DNA of 64,000 nucleotides from Methanovulcanius yangii (GCF_018687785.1 NZ_LTBL01000001.1:611780-675779), one strand, 5' to 3'; positions 25,480-34,700 are shown, numbered from the stretch's first letter. Numbers and translations: made by a program. The notes: generated by a model not told the origin, from the sequence alone.

Positions 25480-26544
25480 TCAGATCCATTGTTTCCTGCG
25501 GAAATAAATGAGCATTATAATGACAATTACCGCCATTACCCCCAATGCAGAGGGATAGCCCATTCTCCATCCAAGTTCGGGCATATATGCAAAATTCATC
25601 CCGTAAATGCCGGCGATGAATGTCAGAGGAATAAAGATGGTCGCGATGATCGTCAGCACCTTCATCACCTCGTTCATCCGGTTCGAGACGCTCGACAGAT
25701 AGATGTCCAGCATGCCGGAGCTCATGTCCCGGTAGGTCTCCACATAGTCTGCGAGCTGGATGACATGGTCATAGACATCCTTGAAATAGACCTGCGTGGA
25801 GTCGTTGATCAGGTCGGAATCCCCCCGCTCCAGCTGCGCCGTCACCTCACGCAGCGGGTAGATCACCTTCCGGATATAGATGAGATCCCGTTTGAGGGCA
25901 TAGATCGTCTCGAGGATATCCGGAGCCGGATTGTGAATGAGCTCATCCTCGATCTCTTCGATAATCTCGCCTATCCATTCGAAGACAACGAAGTAGTTGT
26001 CAACGATCGAATCCACAAGGGCGTACAACAGATAATCGGAACCGGACTGCCTGATTCGCCCCTTCTTTGCCTGGATACGCTTTCGGACACTGTCGAAGAC
26101 GTCTCCCGGCTGTTCCTGGAAGGAGACGATGGCATGTTCGGTCAGGATGAAACTCACCTGTTCCGAGGCGATACCCCCCTCGGATTCAACCGAGAGCATA
26201 TTCATGACCACGAAGATATACGACCCGTAATCCTCGATCTTCGGCCGCTGCCGGGTATTGAGTATATCCTCCAGAATGAGGGGATGCACCTCAAAGATAT
26301 TTCCGACCTTTTCGATGATATCCGTCCGTGCAAGGCCGGTGATATTGATCCACGTCACCGCTTTGTCATCAGGAAACCCCGCGACCTCATCGGCGCCGAC
26401 GGAAGCAAACTCCTGAAACTCCGATTCATCATACTGGATGATGGAAATATCCGTGTCCTCTGTGCGCATCTCCCCGATATGAATCAGGGTTCCCGGCGGG
26501 AGTCCCGCCTTCATCGAGACCTGACTGCCTGTCATCTCTTTCAT
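25480..26544 (-). CDS. corA: CorA-type magnesium/divalent cation channel
   Basis: 354 residues, the usual CorA length. A large cytosolic domain is followed by two C-terminal membrane helices; the first ends in the selectivity motif GMN (residues 315-317, in YGMNFAYMPEL), and the last is VMAVIVIIMLIYF before a basic RRKQW tail. It mediates Mg2+ (possibly Co2+/Ni2+) uptake in the cytoplasmic membrane. Its start overlaps the end of the upstream MscS gene by 4 bases, so the two channels form an operon. Confidence 0.93.
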   Translation of the reverse strand: MKEMTGSQVSMKAGLPPGTLIHIGEMRTEDTDISIIQYDESEFQEFASVGADEVAGFPDDKAVTWINITGLARTDIIEKVGNIFEVHPLILEDILNTRQRPKIEDYGSYIFVVMNMLSVESEGGIASEQVSFILTEHAIVSFQEQPGDVFDSVRKRIQAKKGRIRQSGSDYLLYALVDSIVDNYFVVFEWIGEIIEEIEDELIHNPAPDILETIYALKRDLIYIRKVIYPLREVTAQLERGDSDLINDSTQVYFKDVYDHVIQLADYVETYRDMSSGMLDIYLSSVSNRMNEVMKVLTIIATIFIPLTFIAGIYGMNFAYMPELGWRMGYPSALGVMAVIVIIMLIYFRRKQWI

Positions 26545-27500
26545 TGTGTACCACCGGATGGGGCGTTGTTCAGGGTAACGGTATGAGTGCCCTGAACCTC
26601 GATCGTTTCACTCGCGATGGAAAAGTCGGCATGTCCGTCCAGCGCTTCCATCAGCCTCTGCATGATCCGGTCACGCAGAATTCTTCTCTGGCGGGTATCA
26701 GTGACATACCGGATATCGAGACGTATCCAGTTGTCCGTCAGGGAGAGATAGATGGAGGGTTCAACCACCTTTTTCGGCAGGTAATATTTCTCCCCAATCC
26801 TCTCGATCTCTGCCTCGGCCTGAAGCGTAAGTTCTGCCGTTTCCTCATGAACGATCGCAAAAAACACCTGCATCGCCGTTTTCCAGTCACTGTCATAGGT
26901 AAGGGGAATGGTAATCTCATCCCAGACAAAATTGTGGTCCTTCGTAAAGTTGTACACCACATCCGTTATGACAACAGCATTCGGGATGATCACAATCCTT
27001 CCTGTCGGCTGATCCCCTTGTACCCATTGACCGATCTCCATGAGCGTGCTGTTCATGATACCAACATCCATGACATCCCCTGCCATATCACCGATACTGA
27101 TCCGGTCTCCGACACGGTACATGCCGGATACCATGATATACACCCCGCCGACGAAGTTTCTCAGGATATCCTGCAGGGCGATTGCCACTCCCGCCGCCAG
27201 AATGCCGTATGATATGAGAAGAGACTGGGTCTCTTCCACCCATATCCTGATGACAATGGCGCCAACAGCCAGAATGGAGAGGATGAAGAGCGCCTTGTTC
27301 AGGGAATACCGGGTTTTTTTATCGGCGATATATCTCGTTGCGATGATGGAGAGGACGACATATACCAGATAAATCAGGGCAACGGCGAGGAAGGTAAAGG
27401 AGAGCTTCAGCAGTTCGGGATACGGATAGTAGACATACCCCCTGTTCAGGATCACCGCAATCACGAAGAAGAGTGAAAAATATCCTGCCTGTCGCATCAC
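26541..27500 (-). CDS. MscS-family mechanosensitive channel
   Basis: 319 residues with about three to four hydrophobic helices in the first 135 residues, then the MscS pore-lining helix and beta domain (YRVGDRISIGDMAGDVMDV, IIPNAVV) and a C-terminal alpha/beta cap. It opens under membrane tension to release solutes on osmotic downshift. First gene of a two-gene operon with corA. The 157 bases upstream hold the promoter shared with nothing else apparent. Confidence 0.9.
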   Translation of the reverse strand: MMRQAGYFSLFFVIAVILNRGYVYYPYPELLKLSFTFLAVALIYLVYVVLSIIATRYIADKKTRYSLNKALFILSILAVGAIVIRIWVEETQSLLISYGILAAGVAIALQDILRNFVGGVYIMVSGMYRVGDRISIGDMAGDVMDVGIMNSTLMEIGQWVQGDQPTGRIVIIPNAVVITDVVYNFTKDHNFVWDEITIPLTYDSDWKTAMQVFFAIVHEETAELTLQAEAEIERIGEKYYLPKKVVEPSIYLSLTDNWIRLDIRYVTDTRQRRILRDRIMQRLMEALDGHADFSIASETIEVQGTHTVTLNNAPSGGTQ

Positions 27501-27657
27501 CGGTGCTCACCATTGAATACATGCATAATATCCTATTTAAATCCCATCCCGCTGTCCGGGAGGAGATCCCCGCGGAATTATGGCTGCCATCCCGAAATGG
27601 GTGCCCGTTATGCGAATGGAGAGCAACCATTAGATAGCTCCGGCGCGAACTTCCACT

Positions 27658-28107
27658 ATGCACAATCAACCATTCCGGCTGACGGTATGCCTGCTTCTCC
27701 TCTGCGCGGGAACTGCCTGCATGGCGGGATGCCTGAATCAGGATGATACGCCCATATCGGAGGGCGATATATCCGTGATCCCGTCGGGGCAGGACTATCC
27801 TGATTATGCCGGCACCTATGAGGAAGGTAGTCTCCGGATAACCGTCCCGGTATTCGAACAACACTGGACTGCAGAAGGAACCTGCTATTGGGAGGGGCGC
27901 ATCCAGGTGGAGAATACCGGTGCAGAAGATAAAAGCGACGTGATCATCCGGTCGTCCCTGATCGATGTCGATACCGGAACAAAGGCCGATATCAAATCCA
28001 AAACATTCCAGAAGATAAGCAGCCATGACACCCTTTCGTTTATCGTACGGCTGTACGGTGAATGCGACAGGAATTATACCATTCAGGTCGAGACCTTCGC
28101 GGACTGA
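27658..28107 (+). CDS. putative lipoprotein, unknown function
   Basis: 149 residues. A hydrophobic signal (PFRLTVCLLLLCAGTAC) ends in a lipobox-like MAGC with Cys25 as the likely lipidation site. The mature part (about 25-149) is a single beta-rich domain resembling FxLYD/Ig-like folds (WEGRIQVENTGAEDKSDV, then FIVRLYGECDRNYTIQVE). Probably anchored at the outer face of the membrane. No specific function recognised. Confidence 0.75.
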   Translation: MHNQPFRLTVCLLLLCAGTACMAGCLNQDDTPISEGDISVIPSGQDYPDYAGTYEEGSLRITVPVFEQHWTAEGTCYWEGRIQVENTGAEDKSDVIIRSSLIDVDTGTKADIKSKTFQKISSHDTLSFIVRLYGECDRNYTIQVETFAD

Positions 28108-28144
28108 CCGGAACCATTCTATTTTTCCTCACCGATATCAGGGT

Positions 28145-28816
28145 ATGAAGATTGTCGCACTCGGCGGGAGCCCCCGCGGCACGGCCGGCAACACCCTTCG
28201 TCTCCTCGAAGCCGCCATGGAAGGAGCACGGGAAACGGGAGCTACGGTGGAGTATTATGACATCGCCCGGCAGAATATCGACTACTGCATCGGCTGCGCC
28301 AAATGCTACGAGACCGGCAGCTGCATCCTCGAAGACGACTATGAAGAGATCCTCGAAGCGATGATGGACGCCGACGGATTTCTCGTCGCATCACCGGTCT
28401 ACATCAACGCCATCACGGCCCAGCTCAAGACCCTCATCGACCGGATGGCGGACATCGTCCACTGCCAGAAGTTCCGCGGGAAATACGCTGCCTTTGTAAC
28501 AACCGGCGGCGGCGGGGGCACGGACTGTGTCCTTGAGTACCTCGGAGGCGCGTGGCAGGTATTCGGTGCCAGTGTGGTTGGAGGGACGTCTGCCGTCATG
28601 GCGGAAGGGGAGGAGCGGTTCGCAGAGGCCGTCGACGAGTCGCGCGCCCTCGGCAGACGTCTTGCCGCCGCCATAGCACATGAAGAGGTCTATCCCGAAC
28701 AGGAGGCATTTCACGAGGGGATGAGGGAGCACATGACCGCCCTCGTTACCGCCCACCGCGATGAGTGGCCCTCCGAATATGCCTATCATCGGTCCCGCGG
28801 CTGGATCCCCGAATAA
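28145..28816 (+). CDS. iron-sulfur flavoprotein (NADPH-dependent FMN reductase family)
   Basis: 223 residues from ATG 28145, where the flavodoxin-like strand MKIVALGGSPRGTAGNT begins; an in-frame start at 28025 would add 40 residues of no protein character that overlap the lipoprotein gene. The compact cysteine cluster C48-x2-C51-x2-C54-x5-C60 is that of methanogen iron-sulfur flavoproteins (Isf), which bind FMN and a [4Fe-4S] cluster and pass electrons from ferredoxin, often to O2 or H2O2 for detoxification. Converges on the AmrS gene, only one base apart. Confidence 0.88.
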   Translation: MKIVALGGSPRGTAGNTLRLLEAAMEGARETGATVEYYDIARQNIDYCIGCAKCYETGSCILEDDYEEILEAMMDADGFLVASPVYINAITAQLKTLIDRMADIVHCQKFRGKYAAFVTTGGGGGTDCVLEYLGGAWQVFGASVVGGTSAVMAEGEERFAEAVDESRALGRRLAAAIAHEEVYPEQEAFHEGMREHMTALVTAHRDEWPSEYAYHRSRGWIPE

Positions 28817-28817
28817 C

Positions 28818-29861
28818 TCACTCCCTGTTTTCAAACGTCCCCGGAATCGTCTCGCCGCAGGCAGCACACCTGCTCCCGTCGAGTCCGACCTGTCGGGAGC
28901 GGAAGGCGTCCCGTTCGACGAGAAGGGCTCCGCAGGTATGGCAGTGGGTGTCCTGTGCGGGGTGTTCGAAGACATTGCCGATGTACGGGTACCAGACCCC
29001 TTCCTCTTGTGCAATCGCATGCGACCGTTCGAGCACCCCGACCGGTGTCGACGGGATGTCGCGCATGTGATAGTCCGGATGGAATGCGGTGAAATGCATC
29101 GGCACCTCCGGCCCCAGTTCGCGTACCACCCACCGGCAGAGAGCACGGACCTCTTCCGGACTGTCGTTCAGGCCGGGGATGAGAAGCGTGACCGTCTCCA
29201 CGTGCATCTTTGCGTCATACGCCTGCTTCGTGGATGCGAGGACCGGGTCGAGATGCGCACCGCATATCTTCCGGTAGAAGTCGTCATTGAACGCCTTGAT
29301 GTCCACGCGGTATGCCTCGAGATGCGGGGAGATATCGGAGAGTGCTTCCGGCGTGATATACCCGTTTGTTACATAGACGGTGCCAAGATGATCCTTTCGT
29401 GCCAGTGCCGCCATCTCGCGGGTATATTCGTGCCAGATCGTCGGCTCGTTATAGGTCCATGCAATGCTCCGGCATCCGGAACCCACCGCCCGTGCCACCG
29501 CATCCCCGACACTCAGGCGGACAAGATGGTCAAAATCATCCGACTGCGAAATGTGCCAGTTCTGGCAGTGCTTGCAGCGGAAATTGCATCCGATTCCCCC
29601 GAGGGAGTAGGTCGTCGTACCGGGAAGATAATGAAAGAGGGGTTTCTTCTCGATGGGATCGACTGCTTCGGCACTGATCCTCCCATAGGTGAGGGCATAG
29701 AGCGTTCCGCCGCGGTTCTCCCGGACCCCGCAGATTCCCCGTCTCCCCTCCCGGATATGGCACCGGTGGCTGCACAGTCCGCAGATTACACTCCCGTCAT
29801 CCCCTTTCGCATACAACTCCGCTTCATGCAGTTCTTCATTTCGTCCCATTGCTGCCACCAT
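28818..29861 (-). CDS. amrS: AmmeMemoRadiSam-system radical SAM protein
   Basis: 347 residues. The radical SAM triad is C92-x3-C96-x2-C99 (CNFRCKHCQNWHIS). An N-terminal cysteine set (CGLC...C...GICGVR) and a C-terminal zinc-ribbon pair (CHTCG, CAACG) are typical of AmrS, the pyruvate-formate-lyase-activating-enzyme-like member of the AMMECR1-MEMO1-radical SAM set. The substrate is not established. It cleaves SAM to 5'-deoxyadenosine, which the dadD product encoded at 35.4 kb can recycle. MEMO1 and AMMECR1 partners are not in this window. ATG 29849 is an alternative start. Confidence 0.88.
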   Translation of the reverse strand: MVAAMGRNEELHEAELYAKGDDGSVICGLCSHRCHIREGRRGICGVRENRGGTLYALTYGRISAEAVDPIEKKPLFHYLPGTTTYSLGGIGCNFRCKHCQNWHISQSDDFDHLVRLSVGDAVARAVGSGCRSIAWTYNEPTIWHEYTREMAALARKDHLGTVYVTNGYITPEALSDISPHLEAYRVDIKAFNDDFYRKICGAHLDPVLASTKQAYDAKMHVETVTLLIPGLNDSPEEVRALCRWVVRELGPEVPMHFTAFHPDYHMRDIPSTPVGVLERSHAIAQEEGVWYPYIGNVFEHPAQDTHCHTCGALLVERDAFRSRQVGLDGSRCAACGETIPGTFENRE

Positions 29862-29930
29862 CCTGCCGGTTCCCTCATGGGGTAAAGAGCCCCTCTACCT
29901 CAAAAAACTATATGCTGTGCAGACAAATAG

Positions 29931-30647
29931 ATGGGTGAGATGAAGACAATAGTAATTTCACTGGGGGGCTCCGTCCTTGTCCCCTCCCTTGAATCCAACA
30001 ATATTGCGGCATACGCAGGAGTGCTCTCCCGTCTTGCCGACCGCTTCCGGGTGTTTGTCGTGGTCGGCGGCGGGGGAGAGGCCCGCAGGTATATCACGGC
30101 TGCCCGCTCCCTTGCCATCGACGAAGCGACTGCGGATGAGATCGGCATCCTCGTAACACGACTGAATGCGACCATGCTCATATCCGCTCTTGGAACGGCG
30201 GCATATCCGGCAGTCCCGACCTCGCATTACGAAGCCCTGGTCGCCGCCGCCTCCGGCAGGATAGTGGTCATGGGCGGGGTGACACCCGGGCAGACGACCG
30301 ATGCCGTCTCGGCCGTCCTTGCCGAGCGTGCGGGTGCGGACATCCTCATCAATGCAACGTCGGTGGACGGCATATACTCCGCGGACCCGAGAACGGTCCC
30401 GGATGCCGAGAAAATATCCCGTCTCACCCCGGAAGATCTGCTGGCCATCGTGCAGGGCGGACGGATGGACGCCGGTGCGAATAATGTTATCGACCTCGTC
30501 GCGGCAAAGGTCGTGCAGAGAAACAATATCCCCCTTATGGTCATCGACGGGAAAAACCCTGAAAATATCACGGCCGCCCTTGTAGACGGCACCTTTACCG
30601 GGAGCCTCATCAGCAGGACCGGAGAATCCGTCCTCCCCCTGGAATAG
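29931..30647 (+). CDS. pyrH: UMP kinase (archaeal type)
   Basis: 238 residues (ATG 29940 is a possible alternative start). Amino-acid-kinase fold: the N-terminal ISLGGSV phosphate-binding loop, VVVGGGGEARRYI, the GGVTPGQTTDAV loop and DILINATSVDGIYSADPR before the C-terminal nucleotide region. Phosphorylates UMP to UDP in pyrimidine nucleotide synthesis in the cytosol. A TATA-like ACTATATG lies just upstream and a run of seven T follows the stop. Monocistronic, followed by tRNA-Pro. Confidence 0.93.
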   Translation: MGEMKTIVISLGGSVLVPSLESNNIAAYAGVLSRLADRFRVFVVVGGGGEARRYITAARSLAIDEATADEIGILVTRLNATMLISALGTAAYPAVPTSHYEALVAAASGRIVVMGGVTPGQTTDAVSAVLAERAGADILINATSVDGIYSADPRTVPDAEKISRLTPEDLLAIVQGGRMDAGANNVIDLVAAKVVQRNNIPLMVIDGKNPENITAALVDGTFTGSLISRTGESVLPLE

Positions 30648-30662
30648 CTCCCTATCGACACC

Positions 30663-30669
30663 TTTTTTT
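30663..30669 (+). terminator. poly-T terminator after pyrH
   Basis: A run of seven T residues 16-22 bases after the pyrH stop and before tRNA-Pro, the usual form of an archaeal transcription terminator. Confidence 0.45.
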
Positions 30670-30698
30670 GATGTGGTGAATAATATTACTGGCTACAC

Positions 30699-30773
30699 GG
30701 GGCAGTAGGGTAGCCTGGTCCATCCTAGAGCGTTTGGGACGCTTTGACGGCAGTTCGAATCTGCCCTGCCCCA
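30699..30773 (+). tRNA. tRNA-Pro(UGG)
   Basis: Acceptor arms GGGGCAG (30699-30705) and CTGCCCC (30766-30772) pair fully, with discriminator A. The T-arm is GGCAG/CTGCC around TTCGAAT. The anticodon stem GAGCG/CGCTT encloses loop TTTGGGA, giving anticodon UGG (proline, reading CCN). No intron; CCA is only partly encoded. The endonuclease III gene begins 4 bases downstream. Confidence 0.95.
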
Positions 30774-30777
30774 TTCT

Positions 30778-31458
30778 ATGCACCGGCATGATGCGTGCGA
30801 TATCTTCTCCTCCCTCTACCGGGAATATGTCTCGGATGACACCCGTTTATGCTTCCTTGATTTTGACAATCCGTTTGAAATACTCGTTCTGACGATCCTC
30901 TCCGCCCAGACGACCGATGCCACCGTCAACAGTATCCGCGACCGCCTCTTCCGGCGGTACCCCGATGCGGAGTCCCTCGCAGGAGCATCGGTCGAAAAGG
31001 TCGAGGAGATCATCCGTCCGACGGGGTTTTACCACACCAAGGCACGCAATATCATCGGCGCATCGCGGGCGGTCGTCGAACGGTTCGGAGGAAGGGTGCC
31101 GGAGACCATGGAAGAGCTCCTCACCCTGCCAGGAGTGGGCCGAAAGACGGCAAACATCGTCCTCCATCATGCCTACGGCATCCATGAAGGTATCGCGGTC
31201 GACACGCATGTCAAACGGCTTGCCTTTCGTCTGGGACTCAGTGACCATACGGACCCGGCACATATCGAAGACGATCTTCTTGCCCTGTTCCCCCCCTCCG
31301 CGTGGAAATATCTCAATTTTGTTCTCATATCGCATGGCAGGAAGGTCTGCACGGCACGCCACCCGAAGTGCGATGAATGCATCGTCGCCGAACGCTGCCG
31401 CTGTGCGTTCAGGACGGAAAATAAAAATATGAATTCTCAGAGGAAGAGGAATTCGTAG
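30778..31458 (+). CDS. nth: endonuclease III (DNA glycosylase/AP lyase)
   Basis: 226 residues. Helix-hairpin-helix LPGVGRKTA (117-125) carries the catalytic Lys123, and Asp142 lies in VDTHVKR. The [4Fe-4S] site is the canonical C191-x6-C198-x2-C201-x5-C207. It removes oxidised pyrimidines and nicks the abasic site in base-excision repair. It starts right after tRNA-Pro and its end overlaps the convergent phosphate transporter gene by 22 bases. Confidence 0.95.
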   Translation: MHRHDACDIFSSLYREYVSDDTRLCFLDFDNPFEILVLTILSAQTTDATVNSIRDRLFRRYPDAESLAGASVEKVEEIIRPTGFYHTKARNIIGASRAVVERFGGRVPETMEELLTLPGVGRKTANIVLHHAYGIHEGIAVDTHVKRLAFRLGLSDHTDPAHIEDDLLALFPPSAWKYLNFVLISHGRKVCTARHPKCDECIVAERCRCAFRTENKNMNSQRKRNS

Positions 31459-32618
31459 AAGATATAGACCAGCCATGCAACGACGGCGGTCGCCGGGATG
31501 GTCAGAATCCAGGCCGCGACGATCTCGCGGACAATACCCCATTTCACTGCAGATGTGTATCCCCGCGTTGCCCCGGCGCCCATTATCGCCCCGCTCATTG
31601 CATGAGTGGTGGAGACCGGGACCCCGAGCGAGGTCATGAGGGAGAGGACGGACCCCCCGGCTGCGGATGCGGAGAATCCCTGGTACGGACGGATCTTGGT
31701 GATCTTGTTTGCCATCTTGTCGATGACCCGCCACCCGCCGAGAAGAGTGCCCATCGAGATCGCAAAACACGATGCGAGAATGACCCACAGGGGCACCACA
31801 AACTCCGAGAGAACCCCTCCTGCGACGAGGATGGCCGTGATGACACCCATCGCATTCTGGGCGTCATTTGCCCCGTGCCCGATGGCCTGAAACGAACCTG
31901 CTGCAATCTGCAAAGGCCGAAATGCGGCATTGAGTCTTGTCGGATTCCGGTCTCTCCCGAGCCGCATGGTGAGCATTCCCAGCAGAAACGCCGCAAGCAT
32001 CCCGAGCATTGGTGAGATCACGATGAAGAGAACCACGGCAAGAATGCCGGAGATGTGAAGCAGACCCAGGATGATAAGAGCGGGAATGGTGATGGTGATT
32101 CCCATGATAAACGCGAGGGGAGCCCGGGGTTTCCATTCGTCCCCGCGGTAATGGGAGACCCCGGCGTAGAGAAGAGTGGCAATCGTTCCGCCGGCGATGA
32201 CATAGATTATAACGTTTCTCACGAGATCTGTCGCCGGCCAGAGGATGGCACCGAATCCTGCCCCTGCGATACCGGCACCCAGAAGCCCGCCGATCAGGGC
32301 ATGGGAACTGGACACGGGAATCCCGAGCATTGAGGTGATGAAGACCCAGAGGACCGCACCGAACATGCCGGCAAGGAGCATATGGGTCGTCAGAAAATCC
32401 GGGTTGACGATCCCTTTGCCGATGGTGGCGGCAATTGCCGTCGTAAAGACGAGCGGTCCGATGAGGTTGAAGACGGCCGCAAGACCGACCGCCTTCAGGG
32501 GGGTGAGCGCCCGTGTTGCGATGATGGTGGCAATCGAATTTGCCGCATCATTCAGGCCGTTGACGAAGTTAAATGCAAGGGCGAGAAAAATTCCAACCCC
32601 GATTACCAGAACGTCCAT
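31437..32618 (-). CDS. pitA: PiT-family inorganic phosphate transporter
   Basis: 393 residues with about ten hydrophobic helices. The two PHO4 signature repeats are present: FVNGLNDAANSIAT near the N-terminus and IGHGANDAQNAMG in the second half, as expected of the inverted-repeat architecture. Imports phosphate by ion symport at the cytoplasmic membrane. Preceded by only 8 bases by the PhoU-like gene, the usual Pit-accessory operon. Convergent with nth. Confidence 0.93.
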   Translation of the reverse strand: MDVLVIGVGIFLALAFNFVNGLNDAANSIATIIATRALTPLKAVGLAAVFNLIGPLVFTTAIAATIGKGIVNPDFLTTHMLLAGMFGAVLWVFITSMLGIPVSSSHALIGGLLGAGIAGAGFGAILWPATDLVRNVIIYVIAGGTIATLLYAGVSHYRGDEWKPRAPLAFIMGITITIPALIILGLLHISGILAVVLFIVISPMLGMLAAFLLGMLTMRLGRDRNPTRLNAAFRPLQIAAGSFQAIGHGANDAQNAMGVITAILVAGGVLSEFVVPLWVILASCFAISMGTLLGGWRVIDKMANKITKIRPYQGFSASAAGGSVLSLMTSLGVPVSTTHAMSGAIMGAGATRGYTSAVKWGIVREIVAAWILTIPATAVVAWLVYIFYEFLFL

Positions 32619-32626
32619 AACACCCT

Positions 32627-33256
32627 TCAGGAATGCCGGATTGCGATATCACTGAGGACGTTCGCAGCATTTTCGCATCTGTCCGTTGCGCTCTCCAGTT
32701 TTTCGTAGATATCCTTGTATTTGATAATCCTGATGGCATCCGAACAGGTGAAGATCTCCCGTATTGCATCCCCGAGAAGATCGTCCCCGAGGTTTTCCAG
32801 GCGGTTGATCTCAATGCACTGCTCTTCGACCGCGTTCGCGTGCTTCAGATCGCGTATTCCTTTTACCGCCTGTTCGAGTTCTTCCGTTGAAACGAGGATC
32901 AGCTTGGACAATTCGACCATATAGTTGTCCGTCTCCTCGATGCCATAGAGGTACATCATCCGTATTGCACCGTCGATGAAGTCAAGAACATCGTCAAGGG
33001 AGGCGGCGAGTTTCGAGATCTCCTCCGGCTCGATGGGAGTGATAAACGTCTTATTGAGGAGCTGGTATATCTGGTGGGTAATCTCGTCGCCCTTGTGCTC
33101 CAGCGCCTTCATCTTGTGGCACTTGTTCTTTACATTCTCAAAATTTTCCACGGTATAGACCAGATGTTCAGCTCCCGCCCGGACATTCTGTGCAGATTGT
33201 TCCAGGAGGTCAAAGAACTGGTCGTCCTGAGGTATAATCCAGTCGCGCATCCCCAT
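32627..33256 (-). CDS. PhoU-like (DUF47/TIGR00153) Pit accessory protein
   Basis: 209 residues from the ATG at 33256, chosen because AGGTG lies six bases upstream; a start at 33280 would add 8 residues. All-helical protein with the repeated acidic pattern LEHKGDEITHQIY and INRLENLGDDLLGDAI, which binds metal clusters in PhoU homologues. Found next to pit genes, it is thought to regulate phosphate uptake by the transporter. First gene of the operon with pitA. Confidence 0.88.
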   Translation of the reverse strand: MGMRDWIIPQDDQFFDLLEQSAQNVRAGAEHLVYTVENFENVKNKCHKMKALEHKGDEITHQIYQLLNKTFITPIEPEEISKLAASLDDVLDFIDGAIRMMYLYGIEETDNYMVELSKLILVSTEELEQAVKGIRDLKHANAVEEQCIEINRLENLGDDLLGDAIREIFTCSDAIRIIKYKDIYEKLESATDRCENAANVLSDIAIRHS

Positions 33257-33314
33257 ACATAACACCTGATATTCAATCATCAGAAATTAAGAAAAAAGCT
33301 TTGTATTGTGAAAA

Positions 33315-33386
33315 TGGACCGAGCGGGAATTGAACCCGCGGCCTCTACCATGCCAAGGTAGCGATCTTCCCCTGATCTATCGGCCC
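33315..33386 (-). tRNA. tRNA-Ala(GGC)
   Basis: On the minus strand the acceptor arms GGGCCGA and TCGGTCC pair with one wobble, discriminator A. The T-arm GCGGG/CCCGC encloses TTCAATT, and the anticodon stem CTACC/GGTAG encloses TTGGCAT, giving anticodon GGC (alanine). No intron. A perfect 7-base hairpin lies 4 bases upstream of its 5' end. Confidence 0.95.
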
Positions 33387-33389
33387 GTT

Positions 33390-33407
33390 GTGCAACCAAT
33401 GTTGCAC
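33390..33407. repeat. perfect hairpin upstream of tRNA-Ala
   Basis: GTGCAAC (33390-33396) and GTTGCAC (33401-33407) form a 7-bp stem with a 4-base loop, between the nicotinate phosphoribosyltransferase stop (33425) and the tRNA-Ala 5' end. It could terminate or process the upstream transcript. Confidence 0.5.
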
Positions 33408-33424
33408 CTCCTACGATAAAACTC

Positions 33425-34558
33425 TTATTTTTCTGACGCCGAAAAAGAGGCGATAACGGCGAGAACACGGGCCCGGGCCACGTTCATATCGCACCCTGTG
33501 AGCAAGACGCCGCTCTCGATATATGCTTCGAGCAGGGAGACGGCCCCCTCAGGCGCTGGCAGGACGGCCGGGCGGACGACACGGATGCCGGGGCCCGCAT
33601 AGACGTCCTTGACGCCGCTCTTCTTCCCCCGCTTGGATACGGGAACACCACCGCACTCCACGATGTCGAGAGAGAAGTCGATCACCGGGGCATTTGCAAT
33701 GGCGCCGCCTACCCCGAAGGCCTCCACGATGTCGCGATACGCCCGGACGTCATCGATGGTCAGACCGCCGGAGAGGAAGATCTCCACCTCCTCAAACCCG
33801 TGCACATCCAGCTCCCACCGGACCTCCTCGAGAATTGCCCGCATATCCCCCCGCCGTGATCGCGGAGTGTCGAGGCGAACGGCGGTTGCCCCCGCACGTG
33901 CGGCCGCAAGTACCTCGCGTTTCTCGTCGCAGTAGGTGTCGCAGAGATACACCCGGGGCACGTCCGGCGGGGCCGTCCGGTCAAATGCCGACCATGCCTC
34001 CTCCGGATTGCCATAACACATGATGAGCGCATGCGGGATGGTGCCCGCCACCGGGATCCCCTTGGGCGCACAGGTATTGCTTACGGCATCGGCGCCTCCA
34101 ATCCACGCCGCACGTTCGATCATCCGTGCGATCGCCGGGTGCTGCCTTCGGGACCCGAACGACAGGATCTGCCGTCCGCCCGCGGCGGCCTTGATCTGCG
34201 CCGCGGCGGTCGCAATCCCCGACGCATGGCAGATGAACCCGAGGAGCGCGGTCTCGAAAATGCAGAATTCCAGATACGGACCCTGAATCCTGATGACGGG
34301 TTCGCCGGGATAGAAGACACTCCCTTCAGGGAGGGCACTGACACTCAGGTTCCTGCCCGCAAGGAGGGTCACCACATCGTTGAGGCCGCAGAACACTCCC
34401 CACTCGCCGGGAAGGGACGATGCCGTAACCTCTGCAGTCACGACCGGGTTTCTCCCGTCCCGTGTGAGAGCGGCAACCGTCCGGTCAAAATAGATATCCG
34501 TGCATGCTCCTTCAGTGATCGTCTCATCGTCGACAATACCGAACCTGTCCATTGTCAT
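33425..34558 (-). CDS. pncB: nicotinate phosphoribosyltransferase
   Basis: 377 residues, type II phosphoribosyltransferase fold of archaeal length. Conserved segments include LSFGSRRQHPAIARMIERAA, SNTCAPKGIPVAGTIPHA and the phosphate-binding LSGGLTIDDVRAY. Converts nicotinate and PRPP to nicotinate mononucleotide in NAD salvage. ATG 34552 (third residue) is an alternative start; a TTTATCG element on the minus strand near 34575-34582 suggests a near-leaderless message. NAD salvage has indirect relevance to the SIR2 protein in the window, but there is no operon link. Confidence 0.9.
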   Translation of the reverse strand: MTMDRFGIVDDETITEGACTDIYFDRTVAALTRDGRNPVVTAEVTASSLPGEWGVFCGLNDVVTLLAGRNLSVSALPEGSVFYPGEPVIRIQGPYLEFCIFETALLGFICHASGIATAAAQIKAAAGGRQILSFGSRRQHPAIARMIERAAWIGGADAVSNTCAPKGIPVAGTIPHALIMCYGNPEEAWSAFDRTAPPDVPRVYLCDTYCDEKREVLAAARAGATAVRLDTPRSRRGDMRAILEEVRWELDVHGFEEVEIFLSGGLTIDDVRAYRDIVEAFGVGGAIANAPVIDFSLDIVECGGVPVSKRGKKSGVKDVYAGPGIRVVRPAVLPAPEGAVSLLEAYIESGVLLTGCDMNVARARVLAVIASFSASEK

Positions 34559-34685
34559 TGGTCAGATTCTGAACCGATAAACATATGGATTCTTTGGATT
34601 TCCCACATCTTAAGTGGAAGAACAAAAATATGATATGCATGGAATCCATCGTGCGGATGCACAGTATCATATCCATCGGTCAGGC

Positions 34686-34693
34686 GGAGGTGA
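34686..34693 (+). promoter_or_regulatory. ribosome binding site deciding the MTI phosphorylase start
   Basis: GGAGGTGA, a near-perfect match to the archaeal anti-Shine-Dalgarno, lies 7 bases before ATG 34701 and so rules for that start over an in-frame one at 34614. Confidence 0.7.
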
Positions 34694-34700
34694 CAGGACG

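Noticed and set aside
25390-26586. 398-codon plus-strand frame
   Set aside because: Antisense to corA and made of Asp/His/Arg-rich shadow sequence.
28025-28144. Longer start for the iron-sulfur flavoprotein
   Set aside because: The added 40 residues are not protein-like and overlap the lipoprotein gene; the flavodoxin strand starts at 28145.
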